A DNA stretch of 64,000 nt, taken from positions 1 to 64,000 of the forward strand of contig NZ_PTJE01000006.1 in NCBI RefSeq assembly GCF_002934445.1, given 5' to 3'. The stretch is from Nonlabens xylanidelens (GTDB lineage Bacteria > Bacteroidota > Bacteroidia > Flavobacteriales > Flavobacteriaceae). A program made the translations under genes and the position numbers. Of the stretch, positions 44,017 to 53,292 are shown piece by piece. Numbering within the stretch: the first letter of the stretch is position 1; every line of letters begins with the position of its first letter. The notes below the pieces were generated by a model. It saw only the letters and a program-made list of their open reading frames with translations. It was not told the DNA's origin and searched no databases.

Positions 44017-46954
44017 TTTTCTGATTTTTTTACTCTTTACTATAAGTGTCTTAGGGCAAAGGCATCCATCTGTTTCTTATACAGAGCAAAATGTGTTGCC
44101 TAATAATGCGGTGCGCTGCCTTTTTAAATCGGATGACGGTGCATTGTGGATAGGTACTGATAATGGGCTAGTGCGCAAGTATAATAATCAGTTTACTACC
44201 TATTATAAAGAAGATGGACTTGCACAAAATAACATTTGGGCGGTTGCACAAAGTAAGGATCGTACCTTGTGGATAGGTAGTTATGGAAAAGGGTTATCTA
44301 CTTATAGAAAAGGTGTCATTAAGGAGTATGAGTATAATGATCAATTAGTACATCTAGAGGTGACTCAATTAATGATTCATGAATCCTATTTGTATGTAGG
44401 AACTAGTAACGGTGTCGCCATCATCAATATTAAAAATGGTAAACTGGTTAAAAACTTAAAACCTAAAATGCCTTTTGAGGATAGTTTTAGGATTCAAGAT
44501 TTTTTCTTGATAGAAAATGAGGTGTATGCAGTAAGCTATTTACAAGGGGTGTTTAAGGTTCAAGAAAATGGCGCGACCTTTAATCTGTTTCAAATTACAG
44601 ATGCAAAAGAACTTTATGCGGCACAAGTATATCGTGGACAGTTGTTTTTAAGTGGTAAAGAATTCTATAAAAAAATAAATCTAGATAGCGTTGTACAGCC
44701 AGGTGTTTATAAAAAGGCCTTAAAAATAGAAAGTTCTATCCTTTGGGATTATGAAGTGTCTGATAATTTATTTTATGCAGCGGCTTGGGGTATTTATCAA
44801 AACGATGGAGGGATTTATAAATGGGAGAACGGAAGTTTTAAGAATAAGAACAAGGATTATGGAGTGGAAAGCACGCAAGTAACTAGTTTACAATATGACC
44901 AAGAGGTAGACCGCTTATTTATAGGGACACTAGATCATGGGTTGTATGAAGTTTACTTGAATGAAACGATACGTTTTGAAAGTGTACCACACGAGAGTGT
45001 GATCGATCTAGCACATCTAGAAGAAATTAATGCTTATTTATTTAATGATGGTTTAGAAATAGGGGAGACTTCTATAAATGCATCTAGGTTTAAAGAATGG
45101 CAATCAGAATTTGTGAAAACTCATCCCGAGCAATTGCCAAAGCATAAAGACTTTTTCTATGAATTAGATTACGATACACCTGCTGCAAACATCGTTTTTT
45201 ATAGTCTCAAAACGAATAACAATGAGTTTTGGATTAATACTTCTATAGGTCTATATGTGTTCAACAAAAAGGCAGAGTTAGTTAGGTATATGCCGTTACA
45301 TACTCTAGAGTTTAATTTTACAGATTCACGTGATTTAATAGAGACTAATTTTTATCATGGCTCACGAGTTTATGATAAGTTAGAGCCGTTATCGTATACA
45401 TACTTTGATAATGTGGCCGATGTGAATAACCCTGGGCATGTGGTAGGTAGCGCACAACAAAAGGATAAAACTTATTTCACATCTATATTTAGTGGGTTGT
45501 ATGCTTATAAAAATGGTGTATTCACTTCGTATGTGAAAAATGAGTTGTGGCAAGAAAAGCGCTTGCGACACATTACTAGATTGGATAAAGATCGATTAGC
45601 GATTTCTAATGAAGATGGTGATGTTTTTATAGTGGAAGACACGATACCTATTCGTGTTAAAAAGATCAGCCGTAATTATAAACACGGTAATACTATTAAT
45701 TTTCTTAGTTCATATAAGGGTAGGCTTATAATAGGCACCTCAAAAGGTGTGGTGTTGTACAAAGATGGTGTAGAGATTTTTATAGATAAAGAACAAGGCT
45801 TAGATGATAAAGTAACCAGTTGTATGGTAAAAAATGATACTTTATTTTTAGGAAGTGGTCACGGGCTATTTAAAGTAGCGTTATTAGATGTTTTAAATAA
45901 GCCAAATAGAGTGAAAAGCTTAAAAATTATAGATTTTAAAGTGAATGGTGTAGTCCAGCAGCCATTGAGAATGAAACAGTCTAGCCTGGATTATAATCAA
46001 AACTCCATACAGTTAACACTTGCTACCAATCAACATCCATTTCCAGAAAAATTACAGTACAGTTATCGAATTAATGAGGACGAAGACTGGATTTCCATAA
46101 AAGGATCTGTAATTAATTTGCCTTATTTACAGCCTGCTTTTTATGATATTCAAGTAAAGATAGAAGACGCATCTACTGGTGCTATATTTCAAAAATCTGT
46201 AATTAATTTTATTGTTAACGATCCGTTTTATCAAAGTACTTGGTTTATAATTTTATGTTTTAGCATTGTTATAGGGATTTTATACACGTACTTCAGCTTA
46301 AAGCGAAAAGGTGCAAAACAACTGTCAGAAGAGAGAGAAGCTATTACTAAGCGTGTAGAAGAAGTGAAATTAGAGGCGCTATTATCGCAAATGAATCCGC
46401 ATTTTGTATTCAATTCACTTAATTCAGTTCAGTATTTTATTAGTAATAATGAGAACGATCGTGCAATGAAATATTTAGGGACTTTTGCAGGATTGATGAG
46501 AGCTAATTTAAATAATAGTACCAGGCAGTTTATAGCTCTAGAAGAAGAAATAGCATACTTGAAGAGCTATACTCAATTAGAAAATGCACGTTTTGACGAT
46601 CGTATTTCTATCCTTTTTAATATCGATAAAGAGCTGTCATTATCTCAAGTTAGTATTCCCAATATGGTGTTGCAGCCATTTGTCGAAAATGTATTTGTAC
46701 ATGCATTTCCATCTAGAATAGAATCTCCTAATTTAGAAATAGAATTCTCAAAAATAGATGAAGATCATTACCGTTGTGTAGTAAAGGATAATGGTATAGG
46801 AAACGCAAGCTTTACAAAAAATAAGCATCATGTTTCTAAGGGAATGCAACTTGTCCAAGAACGCTTATCATTTTTAGGATACGACCCTGAAAAAGCGCTT
46901 AGAATCCTTCATACTAGTAAAGGAACAACTATAACACTTGATTTAGAGCTGTAA
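44003..46954 (+). CDS. LytS-type sensor histidine kinase with a periplasmic two-component propeller
   Basis: A 983-residue membrane kinase; the start is GTG at 44003. A signal peptide (about 1-19) leads into a large periplasmic beta-propeller (Reg_prop repeats, ALWIGTDNGLV and TLWIGSYGKGL-like), then a Y_Y_Y domain (about 640-740), one membrane helix (WFIILCFSIVIGILYTYF, about 750-767), and a cytoplasmic LytS-type histidine kinase. The phospho-acceptor His is in QMNPHFVFNSLNS (about residue 799); the ATP lid has VVKDNGIGNAS. The partner is the overlapping LytTR regulator. The signal is unknown. It lacks the fused DNA-binding part of hybrid systems. Confidence 0.95.
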   Translation: MKQSNFLIFLLFTISVLGQRHPSVSYTEQNVLPNNAVRCLFKSDDGALWIGTDNGLVRKYNNQFTTYYKEDGLAQNNIWAVAQSKDRTLWIGSYGKGLSTYRKGVIKEYEYNDQLVHLEVTQLMIHESYLYVGTSNGVAIINIKNGKLVKNLKPKMPFEDSFRIQDFFLIENEVYAVSYLQGVFKVQENGATFNLFQITDAKELYAAQVYRGQLFLSGKEFYKKINLDSVVQPGVYKKALKIESSILWDYEVSDNLFYAAAWGIYQNDGGIYKWENGSFKNKNKDYGVESTQVTSLQYDQEVDRLFIGTLDHGLYEVYLNETIRFESVPHESVIDLAHLEEINAYLFNDGLEIGETSINASRFKEWQSEFVKTHPEQLPKHKDFFYELDYDTPAANIVFYSLKTNNNEFWINTSIGLYVFNKKAELVRYMPLHTLEFNFTDSRDLIETNFYHGSRVYDKLEPLSYTYFDNVADVNNPGHVVGSAQQKDKTYFTSIFSGLYAYKNGVFTSYVKNELWQEKRLRHITRLDKDRLAISNEDGDVFIVEDTIPIRVKKISRNYKHGNTINFLSSYKGRLIIGTSKGVVLYKDGVEIFIDKEQGLDDKVTSCMVKNDTLFLGSGHGLFKVALLDVLNKPNRVKSLKIIDFKVNGVVQQPLRMKQSSLDYNQNSIQLTLATNQHPFPEKLQYSYRINEDEDWISIKGSVINLPYLQPAFYDIQVKIEDASTGAIFQKSVINFIVNDPFYQSTWFIILCFSIVIGILYTYFSLKRKGAKQLSEEREAITKRVEEVKLEALLSQMNPHFVFNSLNSVQYFISNNENDRAMKYLGTFAGLMRANLNNSTRQFIALEEEIAYLKSYTQLENARFDDRISILFNIDKELSLSQVSIPNMVLQPFVENVFVHAFPSRIESPNLEIEFSKIDEDHYRCVVKDNGIGNASFTKNKHHVSKGMQLVQERLSFLGYDPEKALRILHTSKGTTITLDLEL

Positions 46955-47100
46955 CAGTTATTTAATAATCACCTACAGTTATGTAATGGGCTGGATTTTA
47001 TAAAACCATTAAGTTAACTTTATTTCTGTAAGATTTTTGTTGATTTCAACCTTGTGTTTTTTTAACAAGAATTGAATTACGAAAAGAGTTTTTTATTGAA

Positions 47101-47156
47101 ACACACAACCGGCCAAAACAAAAATTAGGGGTAATATTTTAAAGTTGGTTTGTGTG
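47101..47156 (+). other. possible structured RNA or operator region ahead of a terminator
   Basis: CACACAACC and GGTTTGTGTG are near-complementary across about 37 nt that contain TTAGGGGTAATATTTT. The region 46955-47157 has no ORF. It could be the 3' end of the kinase mRNA or a small RNA ending at the next hairpin. Confidence 0.3.
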
Positions 47157-47197
47157 AAAAACTGGAAGCTTTGCTTCCAGTTTTTTTTTTTTTTTTT
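47157..47197 (+). terminator. strong intrinsic terminator with a 17-T tail
   Basis: AAAAACTGGAAGC and GCTTCCAGTTTTT form a perfect 13-bp stem with a 3-nt loop; the T-run extends over 47181-47197. The 200 bp between this and the kinase stop contain no gene. Confidence 0.92.
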
Positions 47198-47208
47198 GCT
47201 TAATTCTG

Positions 47209-47697
47209 TTATCGATCTTTCTCTATAACTTCTAGATTTGAAATCTTGCCATCATTTAATTCAAAACGTAACATGGTACGTTTTTTATGAAAACCATGCA
47301 TTCCTATGGCACCAGGATTCATGTGTAAGCATTGAATCTTTTTATCCATAATTACTTTTAAAATATGGCTATGCCCACAAATAAAAACCTGCGGTGGATT
47401 TGCATAGAGCTCTTCTCGTATTTTGGGATTATACCTTCCAGGATAACCACCTATATGAGTGATCCATATATCCATCCCTTCACAATTAAATCTATTGTTT
47501 AAAGGGAACTGCATTCTTGCTTTATCGTCGTCTATATTTCCATAAACAGCACGCAGTGGTTTTAATGCAGCAATTTGATACGTAACGTTTAGATCCCCTA
47601 TATCACCAGCATGCCACACCTCGTCAGCTTGTTTTATGTATTTGATTATAAAATCATCTATATGACTGTGCGTGTCAGAAAGGAGTAATATTTTCAT
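47209..47697 (-). CDS. YfcE/MJ0936-type metallophosphoesterase
   Basis: A 162-residue calcineurin-like phosphoesterase. Metal-binding motifs are LLLSDTHSH (Asp, His), HAGDIGD, VYGNIDDD, and the C-terminal ICGHSH plus HMNPGA. Relatives hydrolyse phosphodiesters; the physiological substrate is unknown. It is divergent from truA by 88 bp. Its ATG stands 4 nt from a perfect -7 box. Confidence 0.93.
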   Translation of the reverse strand: MKILLLSDTHSHIDDFIIKYIKQADEVWHAGDIGDLNVTYQIAALKPLRAVYGNIDDDKARMQFPLNNRFNCEGMDIWITHIGGYPGRYNPKIREELYANPPQVFICGHSHILKVIMDKKIQCLHMNPGAIGMHGFHKKRTMLRFELNDGKISNLEVIEKDR

Positions 47698-47701
47698 ATT
47701 G

Positions 47702-47709
47702 CAAATTTA
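47702..47709 (-). promoter_or_regulatory. -7 element of the metallophosphoesterase gene (leaderless-type)
   Basis: On the minus strand TAAATTTG is followed by CAAT and the ATG at 47695-47697. No well-spaced TTG is seen. Confidence 0.5.
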
Positions 47710-47778
47710 ATAAGCAAATAGCTATGGTTAATTTCAATTCTCGTGTGATTTCAGAATCAATTTCAAATTCATTCCACT

Positions 47779-47786
47779 TATCTTTG
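47779..47786 (+). promoter_or_regulatory. -7 element of truA (leaderless-type)
   Basis: TATCTTTG ends at 47786, 5 nt before the ATG at 47792. The alternative GTG start at 47786 shares its first base with the last G of the box, which argues for the ATG. Confidence 0.55.
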
Positions 47787-47791
47787 TGGCG

Positions 47792-48547
47792 ATGCAAGAT
47801 AAACCACGTTATTTTATAGAATTAGCCTATGATGGTACAGCCTATCACGGCTGGCAACGACAGCCCCAAAGTATTTCTGTACAAGAGGTGCTAGAAGATG
47901 GTTTGCAAAAAATGCTGCGTGAGAAAATTGCTATTCAAGGCGCAGGAAGAACAGATGCTGGTGTGCATGCCGCATATATGGTTGCTCACTTTGTATTTGA
48001 TGGAGGTATAGATATCGAGCATTTAGTATATCGCCTTAATAGATGGTTGCCTAAGGATATAGCTGTTTACGATATAAAGCCAGTTACCGATAAAGCACAC
48101 GCACGGTTCCATGCTTATAAACGTTCTTATGAATATCATTTTCTATTGAGACCTAATCCATTTGATGTAAATCAGGCTTATGTGTTATTTAGAAAGCCAG
48201 ATTTTGAATTGATGCAAAAAGCGGCAGATATTCTTCTAGAATATAAAGATTTTGAGTGTTTCTCAAGAACTAATACCGACGTGAATACCTTCATTTGCGA
48301 CCTTACAGAAGCGCGTTTTGAATTTAAAGAACACAAGGTGATTTTTCATATCACGGCAAATAGATTTTTACGTAACATGGTAAGAGCAGTAGTAGGGACA
48401 TTGCTAGATGTAGGTTACGGTAAAAAAACGGTAGAAGACATGCATGAAATTATTGCTTCAAAAAATAGAAGCAATGCAGGAGCAAGTGCGCCGGCAGCAG
48501 GTTTATTTCTTACACAAATTCATTATCCTGAAGAGCTGTTCTTATAA
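47792..48547 (+). CDS. truA: tRNA pseudouridine synthase A
   Basis: The enzyme makes pseudouridine at positions 38-40 of tRNA. The catalytic Asp lies in GAGRTDAGVHA. The N-terminal RYFIELAYDGTAYHGWQRQP and the C-terminal RFLRNMVRAVVGTLLDVGYG are diagnostic. I chose ATG 47792 because a -7 box overlaps the GTG two codons upstream. The stop overlaps the next gene (TAATG), so truA, the small membrane protein and the ABC exporter form one operon. Confidence 0.96.
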   Translation: MQDKPRYFIELAYDGTAYHGWQRQPQSISVQEVLEDGLQKMLREKIAIQGAGRTDAGVHAAYMVAHFVFDGGIDIEHLVYRLNRWLPKDIAVYDIKPVTDKAHARFHAYKRSYEYHFLLRPNPFDVNQAYVLFRKPDFELMQKAADILLEYKDFECFSRTNTDVNTFICDLTEARFEFKEHKVIFHITANRFLRNMVRAVVGTLLDVGYGKKTVEDMHEIIASKNRSNAGASAPAAGLFLTQIHYPEELFL

Positions 48548-49008
48548 TGGGAAAAATCCTCTATAAAGAAACTCAAAAATTTAATCAGTGGTGGCTGTGG
48601 TTAATTGTTATAAGCTTGTTTCTTATTCCTATCTTACAATTTAACTGGTCAGAAGATCTTTTAGGTCAATTTACTACTGATAAAATTATCCCAAGTATTT
48701 TACCTGTTGTCATTTTGGTTTTATTTTTAACACTTAAAATGACTACGGTTATTACCGAAGATAAAATTACAGTACGCTATATTCCGTTTGTAAGAAAAGA
48801 ATTTAATTGGAGTGAATTAAGCTTTGCTCAAGTTATAGATTATGGTTTTATAGGTGGCTGGGGTATTCGATTTTGGACCTCTTATGGTACAGTTTATAAT
48901 GTAAGAGGCTCAAAAGGTCTACACATAAAAACAGCTAGTAACCAATATGTAATTGGTACACAAAAAGAAAAAGAATTACGTTCTACAATAGAACATTTAT
49001 TGAAATAA
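48547..49008 (+). CDS. small membrane protein (two helices, PH-like C-terminus)
   Basis: A 153-residue protein with two hydrophobic helices (about 15-33 and 50-70; WLWLIVISLFLIPILQF and IIPSILPVVILVLFLTL) and a hydrophilic, beta-rich C-terminal part (ITVRYIPFVRKEFNWSELSFAQV) of the kind seen in bacterial PH-like domains. I do not recognise a named family with certainty. It is coupled to truA by a TAATG overlap and lies 2 bp from the ABC transporter. Confidence 0.7.
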   Translation: MGKILYKETQKFNQWWLWLIVISLFLIPILQFNWSEDLLGQFTTDKIIPSILPVVILVLFLTLKMTTVITEDKITVRYIPFVRKEFNWSELSFAQVIDYGFIGGWGIRFWTSYGTVYNVRGSKGLHIKTASNQYVIGTQKEKELRSTIEHLLK

Positions 49009-49010
49009 AT

Positions 49011-50789
49011 ATGGCATCTACAACAGGTAATGCATTTAACATGTCTCTTTTTAGAAGACTACTTTCTTATACTAAGCCTTATAAGCTTACTTTTTACTTT
49101 GTAGCGTTAAGTGCAATTCTCATTGCAGTAGTTGCTATAGGAATGCCTTATTTAATAAAGGTTTCCATAGATGAGCATATCATACCTCGTCAGTTTGACG
49201 GTTTTACAACTGTTATAGGCATGATGACAGCCGTTCTAATTATAGACGTTTTACTACAGCTCAGCTTTATTTATTATGCAAACTGGTTGGGACAGCAGGT
49301 GATAAGAGATTTACGTGTAAAACTCTTTACTCACATGATGGGCTTTAAGATGCAGTATTTTGATAAAAGTGCTGTAGGTAAATTAGTTACTAGAGCGGTG
49401 AGTGATATAGAAACTATAGCGAGTATTTTTTCTCAAGGATTGTTTGTCATCATTTCTGATTTGTTGAAAATGGTCGTTGTTCTTGGTTTCATGGCCTATT
49501 CTAGTTGGAAACTGACCTTAATAGCGTTAATAGTCATGCCTTTTATATTGTATGCCACTCGTGTATTTCAAAAAGCTATGAAAGTTGCTTTTGAAGAAGT
49601 GCGTACTCAAGTAAGTAATTTGAACTCTTTTGTGCAAGAACGTGTTACTGGTATGAAAATCGTACAAATCTTCAATCGTGAAAAGGTAGAGTACGAGCAG
49701 TTTAAAGAGATTAATGATAAGCATAGAAATGCGTGGGTAAAAACGGTATGGTACAACTCTATTTTCTTTCCTATTGCAGAGATGGCTTCGAGTATAACAA
49801 TCGGTTTGATTGTTTATATAGGAGTAGTCATGAATCTAGGTGCAGAGGCTACAACTATGGCTGTAGAAATAGGTACTATCGTCATGTTCATTGATCTATC
49901 ACAAAAATTATTTAGACCATTGCGCCAGATAGCAGATAAGTTTAACACGCTACAAATGGGAATGGTAGCGGCAAATCGTGTTTTTGCTATTCTAGATACA
50001 GAATCTCAAATAGAAGATCAAGGAGATCTAGTGGCTGCGCATCTTAAAGGTGATATAGAGTTTAAAAATGTAGACTTTAGCTATGTAGATAACGAGCTCG
50101 TTTTAAAGAACCTTAGTTTTAAAGTTGCCTCTGGTGAGACCGTTGCCATTGTTGGTGCTACTGGTGCAGGAAAATCTACCATCATCAACCTTCTTTCTCG
50201 TTTTTATGAAATTAATAGTGGAGAGATTTTGATAGATTCCGCTTCCGCGAAAGCGTACCAGTTATCATCTCTTAGATCACAAATAGCTGTGGTGCTACAA
50301 GACGTATTCTTGTTTGCAGATACTATTTTAAATAATATCACACTACAGAATCCAGATATAACAGAAGACGATGTCATCAAGGCAGCTCAAAAAATAGGGG
50401 TGCATGATTTTATAATGACCTTGCCTAATGGTTACCATTACAATGTTAAAGAAAGAGGAGTGATGCTTAGTTCTGGACAGCGACAGTTAATAGCATTTTT
50501 AAGAGCTTATGTTTCTAACCCAAGTATCTTAATTCTAGACGAGGCAACAAGCTCTGTAGACGCATACAGCGAGCAGTTGATACAAGATGCGACAGACATT
50601 ATAACTAAAGGACGTACTTCTATAGTAATCGCTCACAGACTTGCAACCATCAAAAAAGCAGATAAAATTATCGTGATGGATGCAGGAGAAATAGTAGAAA
50701 TAGGCTCGCATAGTGAGTTACTTCAAAAAGAAAATGGTTATTACAAGAATCTTTATGAAGTGCAGTTTTTACAACAAGAAGTGGCTTAG
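49011..50789 (+). CDS. ABC transporter, fused permease and ATPase (MsbA-like exporter)
   Basis: A 592-residue half-transporter with six membrane helices (about 25-320) followed by the ATPase: Walker A GATGAGKST, Q-loop VVLQDVFLF, signature LSSGQRQ, Walker B ILILDEATS, and switch His in VIAHRLA. The substrate may be a lipid or a peptide/drug. Between Walker A and the Q-loop, residues DSASAKAY are encoded by a copy of the dispersed palindrome without changing the usual spacing. The 3' end overlaps the converging DUF3667 gene by 4 bp. Confidence 0.93.
   Translation: MASTTGNAFNMSLFRRLLSYTKPYKLTFYFVALSAILIAVVAIGMPYLIKVSIDEHIIPRQFDGFTTVIGMMTAVLIIDVLLQLSFIYYANWLGQQVIRDLRVKLFTHMMGFKMQYFDKSAVGKLVTRAVSDIETIASIFSQGLFVIISDLLKMVVVLGFMAYSSWKLTLIALIVMPFILYATRVFQKAMKVAFEEVRTQVSNLNSFVQERVTGMKIVQIFNREKVEYEQFKEINDKHRNAWVKTVWYNSIFFPIAEMASSITIGLIVYIGVVMNLGAEATTMAVEIGTIVMFIDLSQKLFRPLRQIADKFNTLQMGMVAANRVFAILDTESQIEDQGDLVAAHLKGDIEFKNVDFSYVDNELVLKNLSFKVASGETVAIVGATGAGKSTIINLLSRFYEINSGEILIDSASAKAYQLSSLRSQIAVVLQDVFLFADTILNNITLQNPDITEDDVIKAAQKIGVHDFIMTLPNGYHYNVKERGVMLSSGQRQLIAFLRAYVSNPSILILDEATSSVDAYSEQLIQDATDIITKGRTSIVIAHRLATIKKADKIIVMDAGEIVEIGSHSELLQKENGYYKNLYEVQFLQQEVA
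50240..50255. repeat. dispersed palindrome, copy 12 (one mismatch, inside the ABC exporter gene)
   Basis: CGCTTCCGCGAAAGCG; read as Ala-Ser-Ala-Lys-Ala, the same frame as in the AlkB-like gene. Confidence 0.8.
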
Positions 50790-51604
50790 ACCACACCAGT
50801 AGTTCTAAGAATAATACCTATTAATATACTCAGTATACCAAGTATAATACCTACAACTATCATAAGTGTTATACTCACTAAAACAGAGATGAGCGCTTTT
50901 AAAATTAAAGATTGATTATCCAGGTTAAAACACCTTTTGTAACAATATATAATATAAATAATCAGTAAAGGAAACCCAACAAACCCTACATACATAACTG
51001 CCTGAGGGAAAATAAGTACGGTTATAATGGTAAAAGGAGTTGTCACAATTACAGAGTGGCCATATGCATACATGTAGAAAACCATCTGTTCAGTAAAATT
51101 AAAATAGCGTTTTCCCCACAAGCTAATTCTAGCTATTAAGGCCAGAAAAGGAATAGTGAGTAATAAAAAGAATCCTTGAAAATCAAATGCGTATTTACCA
51201 AATTCTTCATTAAACTTATTGGTCATTTCCATTTGCTCAGGACTGTAATTCATTTGAGAATAAACCTCTTGTTGTGATGCTAGAATTTGATCAAAAGCTC
51301 CTGTGTTCTTTAAAACAAAAGTGTAAATACCAGTGACAAAAAGAGCTAATAATAAATATCTCATCGCATCCATATAATTAACACGACGTCCATTCATATA
51401 ACCTAATATGACAGCTTCTGGTTTCTTAAATAAGTCTATAAAAGTTCTAAAAAACTTAGTGTCTATACCCAAGTACATATCAGTAAAATCATGAGTTACC
51501 TGTTTCATGGTAATGCGATTTTCCAACCATTTTGCACCACAATGCGAACAGAAATTCTGTTCCAAGTATATCATTTGAGAGCAGTTTTTACAATTTCTTT
51601 CCAT
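50786..51604 (-). CDS. DUF3667 family zinc-ribbon membrane protein, paralogue A
   Basis: A 272-residue protein. The N-terminal zinc ribbon (Cys5, Cys8, Cys19, Cys22) is followed by an amphipathic segment (RVNYMDAMRYLLLALFV) and about five membrane helices. The conserved NGRRVNYMDA motif and the zinc ribbon identify DUF3667, whose function is unknown. This is the last of three tandem paralogues; it is closest to paralogue B. The 3' end overlaps the ABC exporter by 4 bp in the converging direction. Confidence 0.9.
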   Translation of the reverse strand: MERNCKNCSQMIYLEQNFCSHCGAKWLENRITMKQVTHDFTDMYLGIDTKFFRTFIDLFKKPEAVILGYMNGRRVNYMDAMRYLLLALFVTGIYTFVLKNTGAFDQILASQQEVYSQMNYSPEQMEMTNKFNEEFGKYAFDFQGFFLLLTIPFLALIARISLWGKRYFNFTEQMVFYMYAYGHSVIVTTPFTIITVLIFPQAVMYVGFVGFPLLIIYIIYCYKRCFNLDNQSLILKALISVLVSITLMIVVGIILGILSILIGIILRTTGVV

Positions 51605-51636
51605 AGATTTTTAACTTCTAGACGATAATAGGTTTT

Positions 51637-52479
51637 TTATTTTTGTGGTAAAAAGGCACTTAAATCATAGCCCAAAACTTTATCTGCAATAAGCAATGTT
51701 ATAATTGTTAATATTATCAATAAGAAAAAAATAAGAATCGCCATTACACTTAATACCAATACAGCAATTAGCGATTTTAAAATAGTTGTTTGAAGATCTA
51801 ACTGAAAACATTTTTTATAACAATAAGCATTGTATATAAACATTATAGGATAGGTCATGAAAGACCAATACGTAAATACTTCTGGACTTATCCACAAGAG
51901 AATTAAACTGATAGGAGTTGTTGCAATGGTAATTTGCGCAAAGGTGTATAGATAAAAAACAATTTGCTCTGTAAAATTAAAATAGCGTTTTCCCCAAAAA
52001 GTAATACGACCTATAAGCGCTAGTAATGGAATACTAGACAATGTTATTATTCCTAAATAATCAAAAATAACGTCAGATGTTTTTCTTTGAAATTCCATCA
52101 TATTTGCATCATTTCCATGACTTCCTTGCCGTGCCCAGCCACTTTGAAAATCTTGAAGGTATTGATCCAGTGCTCCAGAGCTGCGCATGATAAACATATA
52201 GATTCCTGTCACAAACAAGGCTAGTAACATGTATCTCACCGCATCCATATAGTTAACACGGCGTCCATTCATGTAGCCTAGTATGACCGCTTCTGGTTTT
52301 CTAAAAAGATCTAGAAACGTACGTACAAATTTAGTGTCTATACCTATGTACATATCGACAAAATCGTTACCTACCTGCTTCATTGTAATGCGATTTTCTA
52401 TCCATTTTGCTCCACAACCAGAGCAATGAGATTTCCCTGCATAAATAAGGTCGGCACAGTTTTTACAATTTCTTTCCAT
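51637..52479 (-). CDS. DUF3667 family zinc-ribbon membrane protein, paralogue B
   Basis: A 280-residue protein with the same zinc-ribbon cysteines at 5, 8, 19 and 22 (MERNCKNCADLIYAGKS) and the motif NGRRVNYMDAVRYMLLALFVTGIY shared almost exactly with paralogue A, then about five membrane helices. The similarity to A in both the ribbon and the first helix suggests a recent duplication. It is 32 bp upstream of A and 6 bp downstream of C. Confidence 0.9.
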   Translation of the reverse strand: MERNCKNCADLIYAGKSHCSGCGAKWIENRITMKQVGNDFVDMYIGIDTKFVRTFLDLFRKPEAVILGYMNGRRVNYMDAVRYMLLALFVTGIYMFIMRSSGALDQYLQDFQSGWARQGSHGNDANMMEFQRKTSDVIFDYLGIITLSSIPLLALIGRITFWGKRYFNFTEQIVFYLYTFAQITIATTPISLILLWISPEVFTYWSFMTYPIMFIYNAYCYKKCFQLDLQTTILKSLIAVLVLSVMAILIFFLLIILTIITLLIADKVLGYDLSAFLPQK

Positions 52480-52485
52480 AGATTT

Positions 52486-53292
52486 TTAATGAGCAGCAGC
52501 TGTATTGAGTAGGTCTGAGTTGAAGAAGAATAAGAGAGCAACTGCTATAATAATTACAATGATCATCAAAATAGCAGAGATAACGTTAAATACGATAATA
52601 GCAAGCAGTCCTTTTAAAACAGTTTGTTGTACATCTAGTTTAAAGCACCTTTTATAATACCAGGCTACTTGTAAAAAAATAAAAGGTGTCAGTGCTAGTG
52701 ATACCATTTGATAAGGAATGTCAAAACCAATCATAAGTGGCGTAGCCACAAAAGTAACTATGTTAACAAGTGCGAATACATAAACGTATAAAATCAAATG
52801 CTCTGTAAAATTGTATTTTCTAATATCTAAGAAGATTATATAACCTGATAAAGCATAGGCCGGTAAGAAAAATGTAGTAAAAGCACCTATGTAGTCATAA
52901 AAAAAATCTGTAAAATTTTCTAAGCTTTGACCGGTATTATTTTGAACATTTGTTATTTCGGCTACATTCATCCCTAAAGTGTCTGGTGCGAAATGCCTTA
53001 ATAAAAAAATTTGTAAACCTACTAGAGATAAACTGATTAAGTAAAAGTTAATGGGGTTTACATATTTCTTGCGTTGGCCACTTATATAGCCATTTATTAC
53101 ATCTTCAGGATAGCGCAGTAAACCTAAAATGGTAACTAGAAAAACATTGTCAGTTCCTAAATATCGATTAGATAACTCGGCTGTTATTTTACGAGGGGTT
53201 AATCTATATTCTACCCATTTAGAACCGCAATGCGAGCAATAATTTTGTTGCGCATAAAGTAATTTTTTACAGTTTTTACAATTACGTTCCAT
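52486..53292 (-). CDS. DUF3667 family zinc-ribbon membrane protein, paralogue C
   Basis: A 268-residue more divergent member: zinc ribbon Cys5, Cys8, Cys19, Cys22 (MERNCKNCKKLLYAQQN), then SGQRKKYVNPINFYLISLSLVG instead of the NGRRVNYMDA motif of A and B, then about five membrane helices. The start overlaps the cdaA stop by 1 bp (TAATG), so it is translationally coupled to the c-di-AMP cyclase gene. An effector or membrane partner of that pathway is possible, but this is inference from position. Confidence 0.88.
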   Translation of the reverse strand: MERNCKNCKKLLYAQQNYCSHCGSKWVEYRLTPRKITAELSNRYLGTDNVFLVTILGLLRYPEDVINGYISGQRKKYVNPINFYLISLSLVGLQIFLLRHFAPDTLGMNVAEITNVQNNTGQSLENFTDFFYDYIGAFTTFFLPAYALSGYIIFLDIRKYNFTEHLILYVYVFALVNIVTFVATPLMIGFDIPYQMVSLALTPFIFLQVAWYYKRCFKLDVQQTVLKGLLAIIVFNVISAILMIIVIIIAVALLFFFNSDLLNTAAAH

